Part shown: piece after piece, positions 15,580 through 23,766 of the stretch
How positions within the stretch are numbered: the first letter of the stretch is position 1
How the letters are laid out: each line of letters starts with the position of its first letter
Assembly: GCA_030427705.1 (NCBI GenBank)
Contig: JAUIBR010000048.1
Span: forward strand, 1-52,412
DNA: 52,412 bases
From: a bacterium
GTDB taxonomy: Bacteria; Myxococcota_A; Bradymonadia; Bradymonadales; Bradymonadaceae
Direction of reading: 5' to 3'
Position numbers and translations under genes: made by a program
The notes under the pieces: generated by a model
What the model was told of the DNA's origin: nothing
The model's input: only the letters and a program-made list of their open reading frames with translations
Databases searched by the model: none

Positions 15580-16210
15580 CCAGGTATGGCTGCAGAAACG
15601 GAGTCATCGTCTGATTGACGATGAACCCATTGTCTTCAAGCCATTGGACTGCGGCTGCAGCTTCATCAGCCGCGAACGTGACGGTGTCGTATGAACCAAT
15701 CACCTCACGAGCAATAACCTCAACCGGTTCGCCACTGTTGTTCTGGTTGTTTCCGGCTGCGTTATTGACGTTGTTAACGTTATTCGCGTTGTTGAAGTTG
15801 TTGGCGTTGTTGAACGAGTTCGGCGAGGGACATGCCGGATGCTGCTCACAAAAGTACTTCTGCTGCGGGCACGCATTCGTTTCGACTGGCGTCACAATCG
15901 GCGCTGTGAACTGGTCCAAAATCGAAAACAAAAGACCTTCGGAAAGATCCAAATCTGGTGGCGATGGCACAGGAACCATCCACCCAAACTGAGCGGGGTC
16001 GCCCTCATACTTAATCGATACGTGGGCCGTGATCGTTCCGTCACCGTTCACCTCGAAGATGATTTGCTCTGAGTTTTGATTAACCGCAAATGCGCCATCC
16101 ACCATCGGTGGTGGTTCAGGCTGGTGAAAGCAGCCGCATGCAAATGCCGCAGCTGGAGCGAGAATCGCAGCAATCGCGGCCGCGACGACAACAGACGTCT
16201 TACGAAGCAT
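15530..16210 (-). CDS. N-terminal part of a frameshifted DUF2330 protein
   Basis: ATG 16210 follows AAGGAGA with 7-nt spacing. The product starts with a signal peptide ending AAAFACGCFHQPEPPP, the standard DUF2330 start, and continues with the family core ([45 protein letters not shown]). An Asn-rich linker ([19 protein letters not shown]) interrupts the domain at about residues 133-155. The frame stops after VPGGC at the GGGCGGG tract near 15540. Removing one G restores the frame into the downstream part (VPGGVDEIRP). Either the gene is a recent pseudogene, the base is a sequencing error, or the shift is used for expression. DUF2330 function is unknown. Confidence 0.8.
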   Translation of the reverse strand: MLRKTSVVVAAAIAAILAPAAAFACGCFHQPEPPPMVDGAFAVNQNSEQIIFEVNGDGTITAHVSIKYEGDPAQFGWMVPVPSPPDLDLSEGLLFSILDQFTAPIVTPVETNACPQQKYFCEQHPACPSPNSFNNANNFNNANNVNNVNNAAGNNQNNSGEPVEVIAREVIGSYDTVTFAADEAAAAVQWLEDNGFIVNQTMTPFLQPYLDAGMYIVASRLVPGGC

Positions 16211-16253
16211 ATGTGTCTCCTTGCCAGATAGTGGCACATAAAATCCCATAGCG

Positions 16254-16277
16254 TTTTGCGCACAATTGTGCCGCAAG
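16254..16277. promoter_or_regulatory. Palindrome upstream of the DUF2330 gene
   Basis: GCACAATTGTGC (16260-16271) is a perfect 12-bp palindrome, and its flanks TTGC/GCAA extend the symmetry with one extra base. It lies about 50 bp before ATG 16210 in the 186-bp gap after the 584-residue gene. It looks like an operator for a dimeric regulator. No other gene is seen in this gap. Confidence 0.4.
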
Positions 16278-16396
16278 CGCGAGTCCCATTTCGTTCTTCC
16301 GAGGTTGTGCGAAGACCCTACCTCAAACCCGTGTCAGCACAAACACACTGCGCAGGGTTAGGTTTGGTGGGCATTTCCTGAGACGGCGCTTAGAAA

Positions 16397-18151
16397 CTAC
16401 TTAGAGATGGACCACTCGATTGGTGTGAGCTGCTGGTCGGGTTGAAGCCCCATCGTAATATTGGCTTCTGGTGCGCCAACGAACATCCAAGTTTGTGGTT
16501 GCTGTCGGCGGTCCTCAACATCTGCGCGACGAATCGTATTGGTATCTGGGGTAAACGCGCCTTCGACCAAGACAGTCGAATCATCCGGAGCACCAACGAC
16601 TTTGACTTCCCCTTGTGCGGTCCATGCCAGCATGGCCCCTTGAGATTGGGTGCGATAGCGCGCCAGGTTTCCAATCGAAGTAAACCCAAGAGCGCTCGTC
16701 TCAGCATTTAGCTCCATAGCGGCCAAAGCCTTTGCAAACGCGGGGTCCAACGTCCATTTGCCATCACGCTCGGGCTGCAAAATCGTGTCTTTCGCTGCCG
16801 GCACAAGTGGATTTCGTGTTGCGACGAATGGGGTGGAAAACACGAACAGACCGCGTTCTCGCTCGAGGCGCTGCAGATACAAATCGCCCATTGCCTGCCC
16901 CAATAACTGTGTCTTCTCGCCGCTCAGTTGCACCGGATAGTAGACGCCATCCGAACGTGGTGTCGTTCCAGCGCTGACGGCGTTGCGATATCCCGCGTTG
17001 TACGGCTGCGTGCCGCCAATCGCGAATGGCTTCAAGAGCTTTGGCGCATCGACCTCGCACTCGCCTTCTAGGCGAACATCTGGACCGACGACCTCCGAGC
17101 CCACCGGCAATTGAGTTTTCAAGGCTCGTAGCGCGTCGCCTTCGACGCCATTCCACGCGACAGTTCCACCCAGATGGGCAGGCGCGAGGCCGCCGTTTCC
17201 GTGGCGAGGGTCAGTGGTATCAGAATGGCCAAGAAGTAGGGTCCTTGCACGTTTTGAGAATTTTGCGTCTTCCTTCGCGCCTGTCTTTGAGTACGCCGCT
17301 GACGGGTGATTTCGAGGGTCGTCGAAGATGGGCGCGACAATCGCGCGGAATCCGCCCGGGAATCGTCCGAGGACGAGCATCGGCGCTTGCCCAACCGTGA
17401 CGATGTATCGCAGCTGCGCCTTTGCCTCGAGACCGTCGAGATCCTTACAGCCATCCATATGAAGTTGCGCGTCGACATCAAAGAAGTCGAATTCGACCTC
17501 CAGCTTTCCGCCCTCGACTTCGGAGACACGCGTCTGGTCGGCTTGCCACTGTGAGAACTGAATTGTGCGCCCCTGCCCTACCCATCGCATCCAACCTGGG
17601 GTCCACCCGTCCACCACCGTTGGCTCTTCAGACGGGACAAAGGGCGCGACGCGCATCTGATTGTTGAGCAGGTGGACATCGCCGACGGGTAACACCAGAC
17701 GAGGTCGCGCAGTGTGCGCTCGCAAATCCGCCCGGGTCAGGCCCTGAACTTCCAGCGAGAAGGTCGCCTGGGGATTGCCTTGCGCCACGACAAACGTGGC
17801 GACAGCCGGCTTTTCGTTCCACTGACCCTCGCCTGTGAACGTGATGTTTTTGCCTTCTTGGGTGTGGGCCCACGTCAGTTCCAATCCCTCCCAAACAGGA
17901 GAAAGCGAGACCTTCTCTTTAGGCGAGACGTAGATTTGTGGGCCGGCATCGGAGGCGACAAGCGCGACAGATTCCGATTCTCGGTCCACGGACCAGACGG
18001 CGGGCTGCTCGGGCCACAGCGAACCCTCAATAGTGGGTGAGACGGGCGTGGGTTGTTGTTCGGAGGAGAGTATCCAGACGGCAACGACGCCCAAAATCAG
18101 GACAATCGCTACACCTAAACCACCCAAAAACAGCAGACCCTTTCGTTCCAC
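16397..18151 (-). CDS. Unknown single-pass, N-terminally anchored protein
   Basis: The family is not recognised. The product has 584 residues, starting at GTG 18151 with GGAGG about 7 nt upstream. Residues 6-28 form one hydrophobic helix (LLFLGGLGVAIVLILGVVAV), so the remaining 555 residues probably face the periplasm. That part is rich in beta-type sequence. It carries two Cys in DGCKDLDG and EGECEVDAP but no enzyme motif I can name. It is divergent from the VCBS/TSP3 lipoprotein gene and lies upstream of the DUF2330 gene on the same strand. Confidence 0.75.
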   Translation of the reverse strand: MERKGLLFLGGLGVAIVLILGVVAVWILSSEQQPTPVSPTIEGSLWPEQPAVWSVDRESESVALVASDAGPQIYVSPKEKVSLSPVWEGLELTWAHTQEGKNITFTGEGQWNEKPAVATFVVAQGNPQATFSLEVQGLTRADLRAHTARPRLVLPVGDVHLLNNQMRVAPFVPSEEPTVVDGWTPGWMRWVGQGRTIQFSQWQADQTRVSEVEGGKLEVEFDFFDVDAQLHMDGCKDLDGLEAKAQLRYIVTVGQAPMLVLGRFPGGFRAIVAPIFDDPRNHPSAAYSKTGAKEDAKFSKRARTLLLGHSDTTDPRHGNGGLAPAHLGGTVAWNGVEGDALRALKTQLPVGSEVVGPDVRLEGECEVDAPKLLKPFAIGGTQPYNAGYRNAVSAGTTPRSDGVYYPVQLSGEKTQLLGQAMGDLYLQRLERERGLFVFSTPFVATRNPLVPAAKDTILQPERDGKWTLDPAFAKALAAMELNAETSALGFTSIGNLARYRTQSQGAMLAWTAQGEVKVVGAPDDSTVLVEGAFTPDTNTIRRADVEDRRQQPQTWMFVGAPEANITMGLQPDQQLTPIEWSISK

Positions 18152-18237
18152 GTGTCATCCTCCTTCGCGCCAAGGTTGCCGCACAAACACGCCACAAGCA
18201 AAGAAAACGCAGTGTTCATCGTGGAAGTTCCGGTTGC

Positions 18238-18266
18238 TTGAACCACACACTACGGATAGTGATAAT
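18238..18266 (+). promoter_or_regulatory. sigma70-type promoter for the lipoprotein gene at 18309
   Basis: TTGAAC (18238-18243) and GATAAT (18261-18266) are separated by 17 nt, ending 42 nt before ATG 18309. Both hexamers are close to consensus. Confidence 0.6.
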
Positions 18267-18308
18267 TCGCCTGCCTTTCGGGGCGTTTGGATTTAAATGG
18301 AGATGAGC

Positions 18309-19739
18309 ATGCGAGCGATGAATCGCACCCTACTGATTCTGACCATGGCAGCTGCGCTGGCAGCATGCGGTGGCGACGACGACAACGGCAATAACGGTAA
18401 CCCCAATAACGCCAACAACGTCAATAACGTCAACAACAGCAACAACAGCAACAACGCCAACAACAGCAACAACGCGAACAACGTGGATTGCGACCATAGC
18501 CAGGATGAAGACGGCGATGGCGTCGGTAACGCGTGTGATAACTGTGTGCCGGTTGCTAACCCAGATCAGAAAGACACCGACGGTGACGGTGTTGGTGATG
18601 CATGTGACTCCTGCATTCCCGGCGGTCCAATGCGCGACCAGGTCAACTACGAAGAGGTCTACTTCACGAAGATGACCGACAACGACCAGCTAGAGATTCG
18701 CGACATCGCGGCTGGCGACTTTGACGGCGATGGCGTGCAAGACCTGGCCGTCTTGAACCTGCTTCAAGACCGCATCGTCTTCTTCCGTTCCGTTCCTGAC
18801 CCCATGGGCGACCAAGAGTTCTTTGCGCAGTTCGACACAGCGCAACCTGGTACCGGTCCTCGGGCGCTTGCAGCACTGGACATCAATGGCGACGGGTTCT
18901 CGGAAGCTGTCACCGCAAACTTCAACGATATCTCCGTGGTTCAGAACCGTCAGGATGGCAACCGTCGCGACCTCATCGTGGACGCGAACGAAGTCTATAC
19001 GTTGAACGGTCAACCACGTGACATCGCAACGGGCGACTTTGACGATGACGGCAATCCTGACGTCGCGGTGTTGCTCTCAAACGGCGTCGACGTCCTATTC
19101 AATGATGGAAATGGCGGCTTGCTCGACGCGGTGAACATTCGTGCGGGCGGTCTGGACATGTCGCTTGAGTACCTCGACTTTGCGATCGCACCGTTCGACA
19201 CCGACTCCGGCGACGATATCGTCATCCTGGCGGAAGGCAGCAATGTTGCGGTCCTGTCCAAGCTTCAGCGTGACGGACAGCGCGATTCCACGGCGGTGAC
19301 CGTGTCTCCAATGGATGCTGAGCAAGAGTACGGAATGATCGCAGCTGGCTCCGTCGAGCAGAATGGCGTCTTTGATATCACCGTGCTCGCACCAAAGACC
19401 ACCAATGGGGTAGGAAGCGATGTTCCGGCTGAATTTACGGTCATGAAGAGCGACGGAAATCTCGGATTTACGTCGTACTACACCGAGGTCGTCGGCATCG
19501 AGCCAACCATGCTTGCGATGCACGACCTGTCGTTTGACGGGTACTCAGATATCCTGTTGGGCTCGTACTTCTGGCACCACAGCTACACTGATGCGACCTA
19601 TGGCGGAGGACGTATCCGCCTTGAAGGCGCGACGCTGCCAAACGCTTCTGTTTTCGTGAACTTCAACGAGGCCGAAGCACAAGAGCTCGTCTTGGCTGAA
19701 GACCTTACTGTTAGCGTGTTCTCGCCGACGTGCCCCTAG
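18309..19739 (+). CDS. Lipoprotein with Asn-rich linker, TSP3 repeats and FG-GAP/VCBS-like propeller
   Basis: ATG 18309 is chosen because GGAG lies 6 nt upstream; in-frame ATGs at 18297, 18303 and 18318 are alternatives. The product has about 476 residues. The lipobox is LAAC in [12 protein letters not shown]. It is followed by a poly-Asn linker, two thrombospondin type-3 calcium units ([28 protein letters not shown]) and FG-GAP-like repeats ([47 protein letters not shown]) that probably make a calcium-stabilised beta-propeller. It is expected at the outer membrane or cell surface. The ligand is unknown. Confidence 0.88.
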   Translation: MRAMNRTLLILTMAAALAACGGDDDNGNNGNPNNANNVNNVNNSNNSNNANNSNNANNVDCDHSQDEDGDGVGNACDNCVPVANPDQKDTDGDGVGDACDSCIPGGPMRDQVNYEEVYFTKMTDNDQLEIRDIAAGDFDGDGVQDLAVLNLLQDRIVFFRSVPDPMGDQEFFAQFDTAQPGTGPRALAALDINGDGFSEAVTANFNDISVVQNRQDGNRRDLIVDANEVYTLNGQPRDIATGDFDDDGNPDVAVLLSNGVDVLFNDGNGGLLDAVNIRAGGLDMSLEYLDFAIAPFDTDSGDDIVILAEGSNVAVLSKLQRDGQRDSTAVTVSPMDAEQEYGMIAAGSVEQNGVFDITVLAPKTTNGVGSDVPAEFTVMKSDGNLGFTSYYTEVVGIEPTMLAMHDLSFDGYSDILLGSYFWHHSYTDATYGGGRIRLEGATLPNASVFVNFNEAEAQELVLAEDLTVSVFSPTCP

Positions 19740-20227
19740 TATTTAGACGCATACCATTGCTCATCGCGCTCACCATTTTGGTGGGCGCGTGTGGCTCTGG
19801 CGGTGAAGTAAAGGACCCGCGGGCTGACCTCGTCACCGACCGCGTCGCCGGTCCAGACGGCAAGACGCACCTCTTGTCTGGCAAAGCCAGCTGGTACGGA
19901 GAGCGTTTCCAAGGTCGTATGACGGCCAACGGCGAGTCGTTCGACATGAACGCCTTCACAGCTGCACACAAGACGCTCCCGTTTCACACCATTATCCGCG
20001 TGACGGAAGTGGAATCGCTCAAATCCGTTGTGGTTCGTGTGAACGACCGTGGTCCATACGGTGAGGGACGGGTCGTCGACCTAAGCCGCGCCGCTGCAAG
20101 CGATCTAGGAATGATTCGCCGCGGCATCGTCTCGGTCCAACTTGAGGTGTTGCAATGGGGAGATGGGTCGCGAGTTGAAATTCCCGGCCGAATTCACCAT
20201 ATTGCCGAGCTGAACGCTGAAAACTAA
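19730..20227 (+). CDS. rlpA: RlpA-like double-psi beta-barrel lipoprotein
   Basis: The family includes septal ring proteins that cleave peptidoglycan glycan strands lacking stem peptides. The 165-residue product has lipobox LVGAC (residues 17-21), then [29 protein letters not shown] and [18 protein letters not shown], which is the canonical RlpA DPBB domain with its catalytic Asp. The C-terminal SPOR domain that targets E. coli RlpA to septa is missing. The start is GTG 19730, which overlaps the previous stop by 10 nt. No Shine-Dalgarno is visible, so translation probably depends on coupling. Confidence 0.88.
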   Translation: MPLVFRRIPLLIALTILVGACGSGGEVKDPRADLVTDRVAGPDGKTHLLSGKASWYGERFQGRMTANGESFDMNAFTAAHKTLPFHTIIRVTEVESLKSVVVRVNDRGPYGEGRVVDLSRAAASDLGMIRRGIVSVQLEVLQWGDGSRVEIPGRIHHIAELNAEN

Positions 20228-20247
20228 CGCGCATCCGCGCGATTTCT

Positions 20248-23200
20248 ATGGATTCTGGAATGTTTCGATTCAAGATTGGCTGCCTTTTGGCCGCCACGCT
20301 TTTTGTTGTGGCTTGTGGCGATGATGACTCCAGCGGCAACAACGCCAACAACGAAAACAACGTCAATAACGTCAATAACTCCAACAACTCCAACAATCTC
20401 AACAACGTCAATAACGTTGAGGACATGGGGATGGAGGACATGGCGCCCGTCGATAGCGATGGCGACATGGTGTTGGACGACGTTGATAACTGCGTAGATG
20501 TGGCCAATCCCGAGCAAGCCGACCGCGACCGAGATGGCGTCGGCGATGCCTGCGACAACTTCGTCGTCATTCACGACCCAGAAAATCCCACGGAAGTCAC
20601 CACGATCGTCGAAGCCGACGAAGACAACGACGAGCCAATTCTGGGTGAGCAATATGATGTCTCGGTGGATGGCGGATTCGTGTTGCAGGGCTCTGTAACT
20701 GCGCCTGAAAACGGCGTGGGCGACACCGACTTTTATAGTTTTGAAATCACGCAGCCGACCGCGCTGATCATTCGCGTCGAAGGGTCGGACGCCCTGTGGC
20801 CTGCCGCGATTGTGGCCGGCTACGATTTCCGAAACGCCAACATAACCCGTATTGGATTCGGCGCCGACGCCGGCATGGCCGATACGCGCGAGCTCTTCCT
20901 TCCCGTGCCAGGCCGCTACACGGTCGCGGTGTCTGATTTCCGCAACTTCGTGGGCTCGGCGGCGGATGTTGGTGGCGATGAATTCACGTACAACGTGTCC
21001 GTTTCGGCAATCCCGCTGCCGCAGGCCGACGAGATTAGTCTGCCAGCGGGGGCAATTCCGAAGACCTATGACGGCCAGCTCCACGTGTACCGCGTGGATA
21101 CTCAGGGCATCGATGCCATTGAAGCGCAGGCGACGGGCATCGGGCTCGACATGAATTCGTTCTACGCTCCGGCGGTCACGTTCCTTGAGGAAGACCTGTC
21201 GCAATCGATTGGCTTCACCAGTGTGGGTCAGGTGAGCGACACCAACGCCGTAAGCCTGCGTGCTGTTGTGGGCGACCGCGACTCTGTGCTGGTGATTGAA
21301 GAACATATCCAGAAGTTTCAATCCGTCTCGTCATCGATTCAGATTTCTCAGACCGACCTCGCCGACGAGCCAGAGACGCCACAGACACCGCTCGACGACC
21401 GAACAACTAACTTGGTTTGGTTGGCCGCAGGCACCTCGATTAACGCAGAGATTGGTCCGCCACGGGCATCCGGTCCAACGACGCTCGATGAGGACCGCGA
21501 CTACTTCCTGTTCACCGCCAAACGCGGGCAATCTGTACGTGTGACGGTGACACCGGATGCAGGCAGTGCGTTCGTGCCTTACCTGGAAGTGGGTCCTTTC
21601 ATTGACCAACAAGGTTCGAGCTACTTGAACGCTGATTTCCGTTCTGAAGAAGTCAGAATGGACGGCACTGGCATCATCGAATTCACCTACACCAGCTTCG
21701 AGGACGGCGAGGCCGCCATCTACATTCAGCACCTCGACAACCGATTCACTTCAAACCCGGTCGGCGGGCCGAACTACGGCTATACCGTCGACCTGGAGCT
21801 CTTCGACCCTGCACCAACGAACGTGGGCTCGATTCCTGCCATGGGCACGATGGAGATTGAGAGCGGCGAAATCGGGATTCTGGCATTCGACGCGCAGGCT
21901 GGCGAGATCGTCAATATCACGTCGGACACCGACCTGTTCGTGGACTCGCGCGTCTACAGCGCAACCGACTATTCGCTCCTTGCACAATCCGATGAACAAG
22001 CCGTCGTACAAATCCCGGAAGCAGGGACCTATTGGTTTGATATGCGAGACCTCTTTGGGCGTCCTACGGATCCGAACGAGCCCATCACGGTCGTCTTCTC
22101 AACCGCTTCGATCGAGGACTTCGGTACGCTTCCCGGCACCAAAACCGGCCTCGTCGATGTCGCAGGAAAGACGGCGTATTACCGGATTTCGGGAGATGCA
22201 GACGACATCTTCGACATCCGTGTCGCAGCCGCAAATTTCCTGCCGGACATCAAGGTCTACAACAGCGAATTCCAACAAGTGACCTCGACGCTCTCGCGAC
22301 GCACGCAGCTGCGACTCAACGAACCTGGCGAGTTCATCGTCTCGGTCACGGGGTACAACGGCGCGTTCGGCAGCGACTACAACTGGACGCTGGGGATTCA
22401 GAAAGTCGCAGCAACGCCGATCGCCCAATTGCCAGCGAATATAAGCGACGCAATCGATTCACCGGCGTTCGCCGATTGGTTCGTGATGGATGTCACTCAG
22501 GGGACGAGTTACTCGATCAATCTGGGCGACAACGTACCGGCCTTCAATCCGACCATCTATGTCTACAATGCAGAAACGCTGGGATACGTGGACAACGGAA
22601 CGTCGACCGCTCGCTGGACCTCGAACTTCGATGGGCAGGTGTTCGTCAACATCTTCGATTCGCAACAAGGCGGTGACCCGTCATGGATGTATGACCTGTC
22701 GGTAGCTGAAATCAGCTTGACGCCAATCGTGACGAATCAATCCACGTCTGGGACGCTCGCAACGGCCGGGACCGAGCGTCTATACGAATTCGACGTGACG
22801 TCTGGCTTGATCGACGTACGCGTGGACCCGGTTGGAGATTGGCGCCCTCGATTGAGTCTTATCAACGCCTCGTCGCTTGGCGATGTTGCCGAAGCTGGTG
22901 TGGTCGGAAACACGATTCGCTATGCCGTTAGCACGCCTGGTTCGTATGCTGTCTCGGTCGCCGTCGATTCGGCCGCAGGCGGCGCGCCCTATGACTTCAA
23001 CATCGTCGTTGGTGTGGTGGACCCTGCCGGATCACCGGCCGACACAGAGCCGAATGACACGCAGGGGCAAGCCCAGCAAATCTCGACGTTTCCGACCATT
23101 TTCTCGGCGACGATCGGCAATCCCGATTTGGAAGACCGGTTTGCGGTGGACCTGATTGCAGGCCAACGCGTTTGGGCGATGACTTCGGATAGCGCCGGTG

Positions 23201-23760
23201 CGGGCATCTACTCGTTCAGCGGACGTATTCGAGTTCACGCTCCGGATGACACGCCGCTCGACAGTGACACGTTCTCAGGCGAAGGGTTCTTCCCTGCATT
23301 CTACGGGTGGGAAGCACCAGCATCCGGTCGATACAATATCAGCGTATCGCCAACAAATATGTCGTTTTCTGGCGCCTATTACCTGTTCCTCTCGCGCTCC
23401 GAGGCAACGACGTTCTCGGAAACGGAACCCAATAACACATCGGCAAATGCGAACGTCGTTCCGTCATCGCCTGTCGTTTCTGTGAGTGCTTCTGTGGATA
23501 CGGTCGACACATCGGATGTCTTCCAGATCTCGATTGCGAAGTCAGGCACCACGTTCAATGCCTTCCTGGAGAACGCCGCAGATGGGCATGAGTTGCGACT
23601 GTTGGACAACAGCTTCCAACCCCTGGTTGAGTCGGGTGACAGTTTTGACGGCTTGCCTCAACCGACGATTCAGGCGACCCTTTCGGCCGGTGTGTACTAC
23701 GTAGAATTCCGTCGTGGAACGACGGATGGCACCGCTGACCTCATCCTCCAAGCTCCATAG
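20248..23760 (+). CDS. Large lipoprotein with Asn-rich linker, TSP3 units and multiple PPC domains
   Basis: The product has 1170 residues. Its signal peptide ends at lipobox VVAC in ATLFVVACGDDD. An Asn-rich linker, a Met/Asp-rich segment and TSP3 units ([27 protein letters not shown]) follow. The rest is a chain of PPC-type beta-sandwich domains, recognisable by DTDFYSFEIT, EDRDYFLFTAKRGQSVRVTV, DTEPNDTQGQAQQIS and SETEPNNTSANANV. No catalytic domain was seen, so it is likely a surface adhesion or binding protein. ATG 20248 or 20260 may be the start; neither has a strong ribosome binding site. It lies 6 nt before glnE. Confidence 0.82.
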   Translation: MDSGMFRFKIGCLLAATLFVVACGDDDSSGNNANNENNVNNVNNSNNSNNLNNVNNVEDMGMEDMAPVDSDGDMVLDDVDNCVDVANPEQADRDRDGVGDACDNFVVIHDPENPTEVTTIVEADEDNDEPILGEQYDVSVDGGFVLQGSVTAPENGVGDTDFYSFEITQPTALIIRVEGSDALWPAAIVAGYDFRNANITRIGFGADAGMADTRELFLPVPGRYTVAVSDFRNFVGSAADVGGDEFTYNVSVSAIPLPQADEISLPAGAIPKTYDGQLHVYRVDTQGIDAIEAQATGIGLDMNSFYAPAVTFLEEDLSQSIGFTSVGQVSDTNAVSLRAVVGDRDSVLVIEEHIQKFQSVSSSIQISQTDLADEPETPQTPLDDRTTNLVWLAAGTSINAEIGPPRASGPTTLDEDRDYFLFTAKRGQSVRVTVTPDAGSAFVPYLEVGPFIDQQGSSYLNADFRSEEVRMDGTGIIEFTYTSFEDGEAAIYIQHLDNRFTSNPVGGPNYGYTVDLELFDPAPTNVGSIPAMGTMEIESGEIGILAFDAQAGEIVNITSDTDLFVDSRVYSATDYSLLAQSDEQAVVQIPEAGTYWFDMRDLFGRPTDPNEPITVVFSTASIEDFGTLPGTKTGLVDVAGKTAYYRISGDADDIFDIRVAAANFLPDIKVYNSEFQQVTSTLSRRTQLRLNEPGEFIVSVTGYNGAFGSDYNWTLGIQKVAATPIAQLPANISDAIDSPAFADWFVMDVTQGTSYSINLGDNVPAFNPTIYVYNAETLGYVDNGTSTARWTSNFDGQVFVNIFDSQQGGDPSWMYDLSVAEISLTPIVTNQSTSGTLATAGTERLYEFDVTSGLIDVRVDPVGDWRPRLSLINASSLGDVAEAGVVGNTIRYAVSTPGSYAVSVAVDSAAGGAPYDFNIVVGVVDPAGSPADTEPNDTQGQAQQISTFPTIFSATIGNPDLEDRFAVDLIAGQRVWAMTSDSAGAGIYSFSGRIRVHAPDDTPLDSDTFSGEGFFPAFYGWEAPASGRYNISVSPTNMSFSGAYYLFLSRSEATTFSETEPNNTSANANVVPSSPVVSVSASVDTVDTSDVFQISIAKSGTTFNAFLENAADGHELRLLDNSFQPLVESGDSFDGLPQPTIQATLSAGVYYVEFRRGTTDGTADLILQAP

Positions 23761-23766
23761 GGAGAT

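Noticed and set aside
20224-21321. 365-residue minus-strand frame
   Set aside because: Antisense shadow of the PPC lipoprotein gene; composition reflects the complement of its Asn/Asp-rich code.
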